From: Gnetum montanum
Taxonomy: Eukaryota; Streptophyta; Gnetopsida; Gnetales; Gnetaceae
DNA: 57,998 nucleotides
Reading direction: 5' to 3'
Assembly (NCBI GenBank): GCA_015680685.1
Contig: MNCI01027022.1
Location: forward strand, 2,020-60,017
The notes beneath the pieces were generated by a model. The model saw only the letters and a program-made list of their open reading frames with translations. It searched no databases and was not told the DNA's origin. Shown in pieces: positions 9,301-19,585 of this stretch (its first letter is position 1; every line of letters begins with the position of its first letter). The translations under genes and the position numbers were made by a program.

Positions 9301-10778
9301 GGTCTCCTGAAAGGAAAGGCACCAGCACATGACGAAGGGGCCTGTATGGACTTGGCAGGGCCCTCCACCAAGGCTACAGCCATCGTCTTGCATTAGCAAG
9401 AAGAAAGATCACAGTTGGACGTTGGTAAGTTCAGCAATACGTCTGCCTTATTGTAGTCCATTTGGGCCATTGCTGATATGCTTAGTCATGTAATAGGTGC
9501 TACTGCTGATGTTATGGGACCCCCTTTGATCCGTGCGGAGTCATGGGCTAAGATCCCTGACAAGTTTATGTTCGTGCAGGGACTTTTCGATGACATGATC
9601 AAACACCTTCAGCAGGCAGACCTTGATGTGGGTAAGTAGTAGTATTAAATGCTCCTATGTTGTTACACTAAAAATTTTGAGTTCATTGATTTCTGCTATG
9701 TTAACACGATTGCTATGCTCTTCGTATCGACGTAGCCTCTCGGCTAAAATGGGACCTGACACGACCCATGAAAGTTGGCACCGTGCCTACACTCTCACCT
9801 AATGTGACCCAAGTGCCTCCTCACATGTTTGATGAGGCTCACAAGTGCATCTTGCACTCGGCACGCTCTCTATGGGAGTATAAGCGCATCAACGAGGACT
9901 TGTGGAAACGTGTCCAAAGGGCTGAGCAAAGAGAGGTCGAATTGGTCGTTGATGTGGGGGATCTTAGGTCGAGGAACGAGTTCTCGTAAACTGTAACTCT
10001 GATGTTGAGGACTGGTGCAAGGCTGTAGAAGATTATGCCAGATTTTGGACTATTGTTTGTTAGAATGTTGAATCCACTTGTGAGATAGTCAAATGGCAAA
10101 TGCAAATGGAGTTGATAATCCAAAAGTGTCAAGACATGAAAGATATCAGCACTAAGGTTTTCGAATGGGGGCGAACCCAAAGAAACCATAAACATGTGTA
10201 CAAGCTGGAGAATGACACCCATCAAAAGCTGTACAAAGACGTTGTTGTGGAGGCATTCATGTATGAAGCATTCATGAATGCCATCGATGCTTCTGAGGCC
10301 TACGCTAAGTTCAAAGAGCAGGTTAAGGTTACGAAATCTCGTAGCTTGAAAGTGAACCTTCCTACAGGAGAGACCGCAACTGCCTCTCTTTCCCCGGGAC
10401 CTCTAAGATGGACAATCGTGGAAAGGGGGAGGGCCACTACTGCGAATGCTAAACCTAACAACAGGCACTAGATGGACATCATGATAGAGGAGATCTAGCA
10501 TTGCCTCAAGCTTGTTTTGGACCGGATACCCTTCGAGGCCGACGCAGGCACCTCTCAAGATAGTCACTTTACTATATAGATGCTCATGTTATGTTATAGT
10601 TTGCATTTGTTACCTTAACTGATTATTCATTCCTATGATGCAGACTCTAGATGAGGGTGCAAGGCCCGTAGAGGGAGGAAATGAAGAATTGGCAGAGAGT
10701 AACACAGGGGAGGATGATGCACAAGTAGATGAAGCGGAGGCAAGTGGTGAGGATGATGCAAATAGAGATAACCCATGA
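6387..10778 (+). pseudogene. Antisense multi-exon gene carried by element A (FCP1-like domain, unknown domain, helical C-terminus)
   Basis: Opposite to gag-pol and lying between protease and RT. Proposed exons with GT-AG junctions: 6387-about 6497 (MAPKTHLELARVEEAKKTLG), 7001-7444, 7530-7821, 7907-8959, 9095-9424, 9497-9631, 9736-about 10577, 10644-10778. Exons 2-3 resemble plant FCP1/NIF phosphatase domains. Exon 4 (about 350 codons) holds an unknown domain with conserved VYPVFRARAFPQLL-type and NWASFL...HYAFYIGCLKRF stretches. Exon 5 begins with a run of Glu. Exons 6-7 are charged and probably helical. Exon 8 is an acidic tail ending DDANRDNP. Alignment with B (23848-28505) supports the exon order. 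Stops and frameshifts (near 7144, 7325, 8315, 8438, 9988) make this copy broken. Function is unknown. A captured host gene is the inference. Confidence 0.75.
7001..7700 (+). other. FCP1/NIF-like (HAD phosphatase) homology in the antisense gene of A
   Basis: Residues read RLIVLNIRGVLCH, then GIWFRRGAWDFL, FLLDHFSVIIWSS, and after a frameshift YNCYHRYNTLFLARYM followed by FQNPQGTVY. Exon 3 continues FFINDDGVHD and TQLALQEFS. Plant NLI-interacting-factor phosphatases have the same order: VLDLNG-type motif, DFL..CFE.F.VGVWSS, then SNTLLLDDSPYKAL.NP..TAIFP, then a GPGG..R.YL.GL segment. The nucleophilic Asp of the first motif is Asn here. Copies in B and at 39479-39931 show Lys and Glu. The family assignment is from memory of the motifs, not from a search. 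Confidence 0.6.
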
Positions 10779-11304
10779 AAGCATGAGACTTTCTTTTTGA
10801 AATTTTTGAAATTTTGAAACTTTTGAAATTTTTGCAAACATTGCCAACAGGCGAAAATTTTGAATAAAATGAAAAACTTCAGAAAAGGAATCAATTTTGC
10901 GTTAACTTGTGTATCCTGTAAATTTTTTATGCTTTCATAGGCTAGTTTTAGGCCATCACTAGTTTTAGGGTTTAGGGTTTAGGGTTTCGGGCCATTGCAT
11001 TACATGCTAGAAGGATTATGTTTTAGTAAAGCGAAAAGTAACAATGCTAGTTTTAGGCCATTTCGGGCCATAGCCAAAAGAGATAGTATGTAAATAAAGC
11101 AAAAGGTGATGATGCTAGTTTTAGGTTGTTTCGGGCCATAGCGTAGCATGCCAAAAGGACGGCATGTTAACAAAGTAGAAAGCAACGATGCTAATTTTAG
11201 GCCATTTTACGCCATAGCGTAGTATGACAAAAGGATGACATGTTAAGAAAGTAGAAAGAAATGATGTACAAGGGATGGAAACTGGGCAGGAAGCAGTAGG
11301 GTTG
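10779..11304. other. Spacer between antisense gene 3' end and protease of A; short telomere-like tract
   Basis: Four loose copies of GCTAGTTTTAGGCCATTTCG with spacing of about 70-90 bp, related to the GGCCTTAAACTAG repeats at the same place in B. At 10962-10987 there are three tandem TTTAGGG units, the plant telomere repeat, embedded in the same repeat. Too short to be a telomere. No coding region is seen. Confidence 0.55.
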
Positions 11305-12275
11305 CTATGCTATGCGTAACTGCCTCTTAACCCATCGTGGGTTGATCGGAACATGAGGCCGAGGTGTTTCGCTAGGGCCTTTGTTCACATCATCGTCCTC
11401 TGCTTGGAAGGGTAACTCAACCCATGCATTTTTGATTTGGGAGTTGGCTCGCTGAGTCGATCCTTCCGTTGGATGGTTAATGCATGTGTGAGCAGGTGCC
11501 TCACTTTCGGAGGTTGTGACCTCTGAGCTTTGCTTCGTGTCTACATTACTGATTGCTTGCATCGCTACTTCGTCACCATGGATCATCACCTTCGTGCCTA
11601 CATATGGTAAGTGGATTTCTTGGTGTATGGGTGAGGAGATAGCCCTAAGTTGCACCGACCATGATCTTCCCAAGATTAGGTTAATCCCAGGCATTTCCTC
11701 AACTATGATGAACATTACGTCTGTGGGGAACTGGTCCCCTACTACAAAGTCTACGTGAACTGTGCCTTTCACTAGGACACGTGCCCTATTGAAGGACCTC
11801 AGACATGATGTCATTGTGGGTTTGATCTAGTTGACCAATTCCAACTTGTCCACAATAGGGAAGGAAATGACGTTTGTGGAGGCCCCATCATCAACATGTA
11901 CCCTTCGGATCCAGTTTGGCCGATCCGAATTGTGATGAAGAGAGGTGCTGTAGTCACCTGACCCCATTCGGGATCTTCCCTAATGGTGTTGTCAGTGAAA
12001 GTCAATTGAGGTGTCATGGACTCTGCGGGCATAGAGGGAAGCATGACCAAATGGATCGCTCCCTCTTCCGCTAGCATGTCCTCATCGACCGGAACCACCG
12101 TTAACATGCGAATTAGAGCCTCGTGGTGGGGTATAGATGTCATGATTAGGTCGTACAAGCTCAGTGTAGTGTTTTTCTGCTTTAGAGCTTGCTTGACCTG
12201 GGTGAGGGTGTCCAAAAGGTCTTGGCCATCCCCTTGTTTGACGCTTTCCTCCTCTTCGATTCGTCCCTAAAGATG
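11305..12275 (-). pseudogene. Aspartic protease domain of element A gag-pro
   Basis: The retropepsin-type protease cleaves the polyprotein. The active site VHVDDGASTNVISFPIVDKL lies at about 11850-11900, with DDGAS codons at 11878-11892. The flap and C-terminal parts follow (FVVGDQFPTDVMFIIVEEMP, then GINLILGRSW, ISSPIHQEI). Before it is a Tat-type linker, LKQKNTTLSLYDLIMTS. The stop at 11305-11307 after WVKRQLRIA matches the B end at 23349. Stops and a frameshift near 11811 break the frame. Downstream in element sense there is no RT for 5.9 kb, because the opposite-strand gene occupies the space. Confidence 0.85.
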
Positions 12276-15151
12276 AATCTCCCGAGGATAGGTGACTTCA
12301 GATCTGTGTTCAAATCCTTGTCGGCAAGGTGATGTAGGCTGCGTAGTCATGTTGACCTTCATCTTTGAGGGTGAAGGTGCAGATGCAAGGGGTTAAGATG
12401 TAGGTTTGGGGATACCCTTAATGGTACTTCCTTTCGATGTCTCGCCCACCAAGTGGACTTCTCGCCTTGTGGGGCAAGGAGGCTGTTTAGCTTTGTTACA
12501 CGAGATAGGGGCTGTCAAAGGCGTCGGTCCCCTGATAACGAATGGAGCTAGAGGCATTAATTAATGGGACCATGTGGCCCCGCTAACAGGTGGCACAAAG
12601 GTGGATGCCTGTGGCAGGACTTTCAGGACGAATGACTACTGTGACCTCGGACCAACCACTCGTGGTGTTGGTGCACTATGCTAAGGCACATGGACCACGA
12701 ATGGTTGCCTGGGTGGCTTAGGATCACTGTCAATGCCGATGGCATTGATTACGTAACTGACATTGTTGGCGTTGAGGGGGTCTATGTAGACATACATAGA
12801 TTAGTTTTCAGGGTGCACTGGGTTACTTTCGTCTAGCACTAGTTTCCCTAGGTCGATTAATCTTTGGATGTCATCCTATAATGACAAACAATAATCCGTG
12901 TTGTGACCACATTGTTGGTGGTAGTCATAAAACCTGTCTAGCCTGAAACCCCTAGGAACTGAAGGTTCATTGGGCAGGGCCAAGGAGGGATTCCTAAGGA
13001 GCTCGCAGTAGCATTGATGTCTCGCATTTGCCTCTTTCGAAATCTACTTATGCTAGATGTATCCCGCTACCAGCAATTACTTCAGAAGCTCTAAAGGCTT
13101 TAGAGGTAGTGGGGTGTACTTTGCATAGTCTTTGTGCTCAAAGTTGGGTTTGGGTTGTGCAGATGTCTCAGGTGTAGGTGTAGCAGGTTGTTGCAAGTGG
13201 CCTGGTTTGGGCGCAGGGTTAGCCGCTTGTGTGGCTGATTTCTTGCTATTCTTGCTACCGTTGTTGCTAGGTTTGGGCTTGGCCTCAATTGCCACAGTGG
13301 CCACTGTGGTTGTTGGGGCTTTACCCTTTTTCTTCTTTATGAAGGTGTTTTTGTAAGTGATGTAGGATGGGTCCTTGCTTACCTCGGCTGCATCCTATAT
13401 GCTCTTAGTTTGAGTGAAAGCATGACTAAGAGAGTGAGGAGCGAGGTAGTACAGTTTGGACTTGATGAAGTTGTTCATTGCACCCTTAAAGAAGGTCAGC
13501 AAGTGGGCCTTTGCAATGGGCTCACGGATTTCGTTAAGGGTTGCACTCCAACATTGAATGAACTTTTGGATTGGTTCTAGTGGGTCTTGCTTCACGCTCA
13601 TCAGTTGATCCAGCGTGGTTTCTGGCTTCAAGTTATACTTGAAGTGTGTCACGAACTAGGTTAGTAGCTCTTCCAAAGTTGAAATGGATGAGCGTGGCAA
13701 TGCACGGTACCAATTTAGGGCTTTTCCTACTAGTGACATGGTGAAGACACGAATGATCATGTGCAGCCATTGTTGCAATAGCAAAGACTCAGACCTAAAG
13801 GTAACAAGATGGACGTTGGGATCTCCCTTCCCATCGTATTTCATGAAGTGCGAGAGGGACATCCGTGGGGGTAACATCAAAGCAGGGACTGCAAGGCTAA
13901 TAGGGTTGTCCTGGTAGAAGTCCACAACTTGTACTGTGTCAGACCCAGTAGCCTTGAGGCATTTTATTTCCTCAGTGAGGGTTTGGATGAGTTGAAATGC
14001 TTGGTCCAGACCTAGCGACGTTGTAGATGGTTGAGGGGATGTGGAGGTAGCTTCCACTTGCGGTATGGTAGGAGTAGAGGTATGACCCATTGGTGGTGTC
14101 GTTGGGACAACCCCCACGAGCGGTGCTGCCTGTGTCGTCCACCACCCGGCTGGTGGTGTTGTTAAGGAGGCAACCGCAGGTTGGATTGCCGGGTAGACTG
14201 CTTGTGTCATCGATAGCGTAGACTATAGCCCCGTGTTGGGTTGCACCATCTACGAGGCTTGGTATATTTGAGAGTGCACATAGTGAGACATCTGTGACGG
14301 TTGTAGAATAGGCAAGGAAGCGAATGGGGCCCACAATGTGGATGGGCTGGGACCCACCATAGTGGGTGGAACTGACGTGAATGTAGGAATAGAGGCAGAA
14401 GTTGCGTATGTTTGTGAAGTCAGTATGGCATGAACATGTGGCAAGGTAGCCATGGTTGGCATGTTATGTGCCACAAGAATGGGCTGCTGAACAGCCTGCA
14501 AAGGGATGATAGCTACGAATGAAACAGGCGAAATAGGCGAGAGCGGGCATTGAAACATCACAGAATTGGTGTGGCTACCCATGGCAGCTATAATCGTGGG
14601 TTGCAGAAGCATGGGTGTAATTACAAAGGGAGCGGTAATAGACACGGCTTGGCCCAGAAGGATTGGGTGGGAGGGACAAGAGCAGGGTTGGTTAGACCTC
14701 CCTTGTCTGATTGGGAATCAAGTTCTTCCTGCCCATCCTGGAAAGCATCATCTTGGTTGGACACTATGTCCTATTACTCCCTAAGCCTAGCCAACTAGAT
14801 TAGTTGGTCTAGAAGCATTTGGTACACCTGTGTTAAAGGTAGTGAAATGATGAAAATAGGGACAAACTCCTTCCCATTGCAGTAAGCAAACTCGAAGCTA
14901 CGTTTTTCTTCAAGTTCGTGTAAATCCAATGGTAGATTTGCTTGTAGCTTTGCATAGAGGAAGCTATAACACACATGTTGCTGGGCCAACCCCTCAGGTC
15001 CTCGATTTTGGACTCTGAGAGATTAGCGTGTTTCCAGTATCAGATTCAATGGTTGTTTGGCACTAGTAGTGTCTTGAATCGTGATGGGAGCTTCAATGTT
15101 GAGGGGAACTTCCACATTGAAGGCGTTGGCAGCAATAGTTAAAAAAGCCAT
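12276..15151 (-). pseudogene. gag of element A
   Basis: Start chosen at MAFLTIAANAF (15151), the first Met after the leader. It aligns with the D gag N-terminus region YAKLQANLPLDLHELEEKRS (D: VKIQANLPIDRIE). A Pro/Thr/Ala-rich segment follows (about 14650-14000). The Retrotrans_gag core lies at about 13950-13400: VQVVDFYQDNPIS, SLSHFMKYDGKGDPNVHLVT, GKALNWYRALPRSSISTLEE. Near 12885-12945 a short zinc-knuckle-like FYDYHQQCGHNTDYC is found. Frame breaks occur near 13654, 13394, 13070 and 14240. Gag would form the virus-like particle and bind RNA. Confidence 0.85.
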
Positions 15152-15808
15152 TGCAAGCTGAGTAGTTATGCAAAAAAGCACAAAATTTATGCAAAAGAGT
15201 GCGAATGAACAAGGAAACTGGAAAATAGCAAAAAAGAAGACTTTACGTCTTACTGGATTCCTGAGGAACTATCGAGGTAACCGACCTTCACCACACAAGG
15301 TGTAAACAACCACAAATGGGTGTCACGTTTACACCAGTGCACGATAGGGTGTAGAACATGTGCAAGACTACTGTAAAATGGGAAAGCTAGCTAGCGACCA
15401 AGAAGGCTTTGCGTCTTGTAGGATCCCTAAGGGACCGTCGAAGAGATCGCTCTGGACCATGCGAGATGGGATGCAGAACACGTGCAAGACTACCGTAAGG
15501 TGGGAAAGCTAACTAGCAGTTAGGAAGGCTTTGCGTCTCGTAGGATCCCTAAGGGATATTCGAGGTGACCACTCTGTACCACGCGAGATGGGGTGCAGAA
15601 TGCATGCAAGACTACCGTAAGGTAAGCTAGTTAGCTGGCGATTGGGAGGCCTTGTGTTCTGTGGGGCTCCCAAGGAACCGTTGAGGTGACCAATCTGCAC
15701 CTCACAAAGCATAAACAACTGTAAAGGGTGTCACATTTACGCTTATGCATATCAGGGTGTAGAAGGCTCACAGAACTACCTCGACACATGGAAAGGCACC
15801 AAAAGGTC
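15152..15808 (-). repeat. 5' leader of element A with 122-bp tandem repeats
   Basis: The segment between PBS and gag is made of about four to five head-to-tail units. The anchor GCAAGACTAC recurs at about 15362, 15484 and 15606, a period of 122 bp. Weaker units flank it at about 15240 and 15760. Each unit contains TTTGCGTCTYGTAGGATCCC and a TAGCTAG-rich part. Leaders of LTR elements carry dimerisation and packaging signals. A role of the repeats there is only inference. Confidence 0.7.
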
Positions 15809-15829
15809 CTCCTTCTAGCACCAAAAAAC
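15809..15829 (-). other. Primer binding site of element A
   Basis: On the minus strand the sequence right after the LTR end (CGTTACA) reads GTTTTTTGGTGCTAGAAGGA. Elements B (18910 on) and D (55986 on) have the same block, in D as TTGGCGCTAGAAGGAGGGCC. I do not assign the tRNA from memory. Confidence 0.75.
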
Positions 15830-17525
15830 TGTAACGATCAAAAATGTTGGCTATTGGAAAACATCGAGGAGTCGACGGGCATGACAGTTTTGACCCTGTA
15901 CCTATGGGAGGGTCGTGTTGGGTGTGTGTGCGGATACGAGGAGCCCTAAATGGTCTGGTCGATCAGACAGGGATTTAATCAACATCTATATAGCCTTTTG
16001 CAACATATATTTTTGAAACAGGAACGGAAATGCGGAGTAATGCTTGAAAGTAAATGAAGCAGAAGAAGAAAATAGTGTAAAAACATAATAATAAGTAGGA
16101 AACAATGTAAAATACGGTTAGAAAAATTCATTGCTCTAAAGCTACAAGCTTGCTTTGTCAATGTGGATACGGTCGATTGCATAGCGTGGCAGAGTGCAGA
16201 GATCCCGAGAGTAACCAGGATGTGTAGAGCAAAACAGGTTATGCGCTTGGGCGCGGCCTTGGACGTTGACAATGCAGGGGATTCTACCAAGGTGGTAGAA
16301 AGGGGGATAGGACAAAATGTCAGCTAAAGATGCTAACTATTTGTTGTGTCAAACATAAAGCTTACAATGCTCAGTGCTACAATGTGCTAGGAAGAGAACT
16401 TGAGTGCTAAAAGGAAAAAAGTTGAAGACTCTAGAAAATCTTTGAACTTTTTGAATGCTGCTTGTTGGAAAAATTCGAACCCTTTGAATGCCGTTCTTTG
16501 GAAAATTCCCAATAGCCAAAGATAGTCCAACCCCTTGAGCATTGCTCATTGGGGTATTTATACGGTTAAAGGGCATGCGAAAGGGGCGGTTTGGATGCCA
16601 CGTGCCCCAGGCCCACGTTGACTTGCTGGTATCACACGTGTCATGTATGATCATTGAACTGGCAAGATCATTGTAATGCGAACCTGCTATGCCATAACTG
16701 TGAGCTTGCCACGCCATAATTGCATCATCAACGTCTAGAGATGTGTGCCAACAGTCCAATTAGGTGAAGTGCATTGATGTCGCATAACCACCCACATGCC
16801 TCGTTGTGCTTTGTGGTGTAACATGCTTGGCGTAGCATAACACCTTGTCATGCATTTCACTACATGTGTGTTGCATGCTTACTACACTATGCTACGCTAC
16901 ATAGCGTAGCAACTGGCCTTAGTTGCAAAAGCTTTGCCAATTTGCAAACTTTGCTTTCGTGAGACTTGCAAACCTTTTGATTCCGCCCTTTGAGCTGCTT
17001 TCTGTCTCTTCTACAGGATTGCTATGCCTTGCTGAGCCATGTAGCTTAGCATAGCATAGTAGCAGACATGGTCTGCCACTTCCTAATGGAAAGGGACATT
17101 GCTAAAGGACTTAAAATTGGGTTTGGTGACTGGCTATGAAGCTGTTTCCATGCGCTACATTATGTGGCATAGCGTAGTGTAGCGCTCCATTCTGCAATCG
17201 TCTTCTGAAGCTTGCTATGCTACATAGCGAGGCGTAGTGTAGCATAGTAGAATTCGTGACTTAGAAAACTTGCTGAATTATCTTGTGCATCCAGAATGTT
17301 GCTACCAACTCCATGCACTGTTTCTGAGTAGATTGTTGGCTTGGCAAGTTACTTAGGTGGACAAGAAGGATGACCCGTAGAGCCTATTTTCACCTAAAGT
17401 AGAAAATTTTCTGAACTAGCCAGCCTAAACTTAGAATGTTCTCCTCCTGAAGAATTGTTGCGGTGCTGCATGAATTGCAAGGCCTGGTGAAGCAAGAATG
17501 ACCCCGCATTTTTTGAGGTGTTTCA
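15830..17525 (-). repeat. 5' LTR of element A
   Basis: 1696 bp, TGAAACACC...ACA in element sense, flanked on the left by the PBS. A minus-strand TATA box CGTATAAATACCCC lies near 16553-16565, followed by CTCAAGGGGTTGG, which resembles the start region of B (TTCAAGGGGTTAGC at 18269). The U3 part holds TAGCATAGC/GCTACGCTA quasi-palindromes at about 16870-17260. Element B LTR sequence resumes at 17526, beginning CATAG, the predicted target-site duplication. Confidence 0.85.
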
Positions 17526-18909
17526 CATAGCACAGCGTAGTGGGAACACTGAGGCTAAGAGTGTCCCAAGGATGAAACTAGGAGGTCTCAGGCTCCTTCA
17601 ACATGAATAGTGTAATAGTTGGTTGTTGAGATAGCTTGCCTTGCTAGGCCTCAAAGGAGTATTTTTGGTTTTCGAGCAAGATTTATCTCAAAACTGGTTG
17701 CTACGCTACGCTATGCTGCACTACGCTACATAGCGTAGCACAGCGTAGCATGTGGGTATTCATGCTACTCCGCTACGCTAAATAGCGTAAGTAGCATAAC
17801 ACTTATGAAGAAGCCTTAGGAAGTCTCCAGTAGCTCCAAAACTCATTGACAATGGTCATTTCTACCCCAGCATCTTCTCAATGGACAAGATTAACAGTTT
17901 GCTTTGTTTTGTAACCCTTATCAATTCCTAAAGTTGTCTGTACACTTGACCTTACTCGCAAGAGAAGGGAAGACGTAGTCTTGGAGCATAGGCTCCACTT
18001 TGCATTTGATGTAAGCATTTTTTTTGTAAAAACATGGTAGTCCATTGGATTTTGGCACATGTAGTTCGAATGATATGATCACGGATCAGCAGGTTTCACT
18101 TCTAGCCTTGTTCCACTTGGCGTAGCACTTTAGTGTAGCACATTAGCATAGCACCACACATCAGTGTAGCACATCCACGATTTGTGCCATGTGGGACCTA
18201 GGACATGTGGTATCCAAACCATGTCTCTCTCCTGCTGTTGGCCCTATAAATACCCCAGAAAATAATGTTCAAGGGGTTAGCTTTCTTGCGGTTGGCTTCT
18301 AGAGATTGGTGTTTTGGCAATTGGCTTTCTGGCAATTAGCTTTGACAAGGAGGTTGGTAAACAGAAGGTTGGTGGATAGAAAATTCCTATAGTAGCACTT
18401 CTTGAATCTCTCTTCAATCCAGTGTAGCAGCTCTTAACTAAGCATCGGCTCAACGGTTCCTGTTGGCGCCCCATTGGCAGCAGTCCAGGAGTTGTGACCA
18501 TATCGTTCCATTGTTTGTTGTGCCTATCAAGTACTGCACATCAGTTGTACATCTTCTTCAGCTAAACAAAGATTAGATCCCCCAATTTTGGGGTGGTGCA
18601 TTCCCTCACCTAAACTCTCGTTCTATTTTTTACTATTACATGTATGCTTATTGTCACGGTTATATACTCTGATGCATTTTTATTGCTGTGAACTATACGT
18701 TTTCTTCCATTTCGATCTCAGCATATTACATTTTAAAATTACTATTTGCATACAATTATTGTACACCATGTAAGTCCCTGTCTGATTGACCAGACTGTTT
18801 AGGACACCCCATTTCTATTTTCTCTAGCATGGCCCTCACGCATATCCAAGGTTAGGCTATACGCTCGATAAACTCTCAGTGTTCTAGCCACTGATGTTTT
18901 TAGAAATCA
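17526..18909 (+). repeat. 5' LTR of element B (3' portion)
   Basis: Matches 35340-36547 along its length, for example AACACTGAGGCTAA and AGAAGGGAAGACGTAG in both. TATA box CCCTATAAATACCCC at 18242-18256. The LTR ends TTTTTAGAAATCA at 18909, as does the 3' LTR at 36547 (TTTTTAGACATCA). Motif arrays such as CTACGCTACATAGCGTAGCA occur at 17700-17790. Confidence 0.85.
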
Positions 18910-18933
18910 TAGTTTTTGGTGCTAGAAGAAGGG
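18910..18933 (+). other. Primer binding site of element B
   Basis: TAGTTTTTGGTGCTAGAAGA followed by AGGGC directly after the LTR end, equivalent to the PBS of A and D. Confidence 0.75.
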
Positions 18934-19585
18934 CATGAACCTCTGTGTCTCCTCCATGCATCACGGGTAACCCTGCCCATTGTCTATACCCCATCACCGA
19001 TAGCCAACTAGCATAGACATGACACCCCTATGGTTGTCTACGCTCTGAGTGGTGCAGATGAGTCACCATGATGGTTCCTCTGGAACCCTGTAAGATGAAA
19101 TCCCTAAATTGTTTGCTATGACACATTGTTTGTCTACTATGTTACACTACCTACGTCCCATGTAGTGTAACAACCTTGTCAGAGTAGCGGTTCTCAAACT
19201 GACTACTGTGATATGCTACTCATTCACTATGTTACGCTGCCTACGTTCTGTGTAGCGTAGTGACCTTTTCAATGTAGTAGTTCCCAAACTATCTCCTGTG
19301 ATATGTTGTCCATTCTGTGTAGTGTAGTGACCCTGTCAGTGTAGCAGTTCCCAAATTGTCTACTGTTATATGCTGCCTATCCACTGCGTTACGCTGCCTA
19401 CGTTCTGTGTAGTGTAGCAACTTTTTCAATGTAGCACTTTCACTATGTTACACTGTCCACTATGTTACGTTATCTATTGTGATACGCTGTTCACTAAGTT
19501 ATGCTACCATTTAGTGTGAAAACATACTATTTTTTGTTGTTTTGCACATGCATCTCTCCTCTTATACCTTTTTCATACCAGAAAA
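18934..19585 (+). repeat. 5' leader of element B with 90-bp tandem repeats
   Basis: At 19125-19440 about four units repeat with a period of 90 bp (GTTACACT at 19141 and GTTACGCT at 19231; TTCTGTGT at 19313 and 19403), one unit being shortened to about 67 bp. Full units contain GTTACGCT...AGCGTAGTGAC, a potential hairpin. The unit differs in sequence and length from the 122-bp unit in the leader of A. Confidence 0.65.

Larger units (their letters stand above)
1..17525 (-). mobile_element. Element A: Tat-lineage Ty3/gypsy retrotransposon, minus strand, 3' LTR cut by window edge
   Basis: Read on the minus strand, the order is 5' LTR (17525-15830), PBS, leader, gag, protease, a spacer with an opposite-strand gene, RT, RNase H, second RNase H, integrase, 3' UTR, PPT and 3' LTR (778 to beyond base 1). 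Both LTRs begin TGAAACACC in element sense. The lineage call rests on RT motif GLKN.GATYQRAM and on the extra RNase H domain after the normal one, both typical of Tat/Ogre elements. Reading frames carry many stops and shifts, so this is an old, inactive copy. It interrupts the 5' LTR of element B: B LTR sequence starts immediately at 17526. The two LTRs of A differ in the promoter half (see findings), so A may be chimeric. Confidence 0.85.

Noticed and set aside
6387-10778. Ordinary host gene into which A was inserted
   Set aside because: The same gene sits in the same spacer and orientation relative to pol in element B, so it travels with the element.
10962-10987. Interstitial telomere or chromosome end
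   Set aside because: Only three units; normal retroelement sequence on both sides.
19125-19440. CRISPR-like array
   Set aside because: Head-to-tail 90-bp repeats without unique spacers, in a plant retroelement leader.
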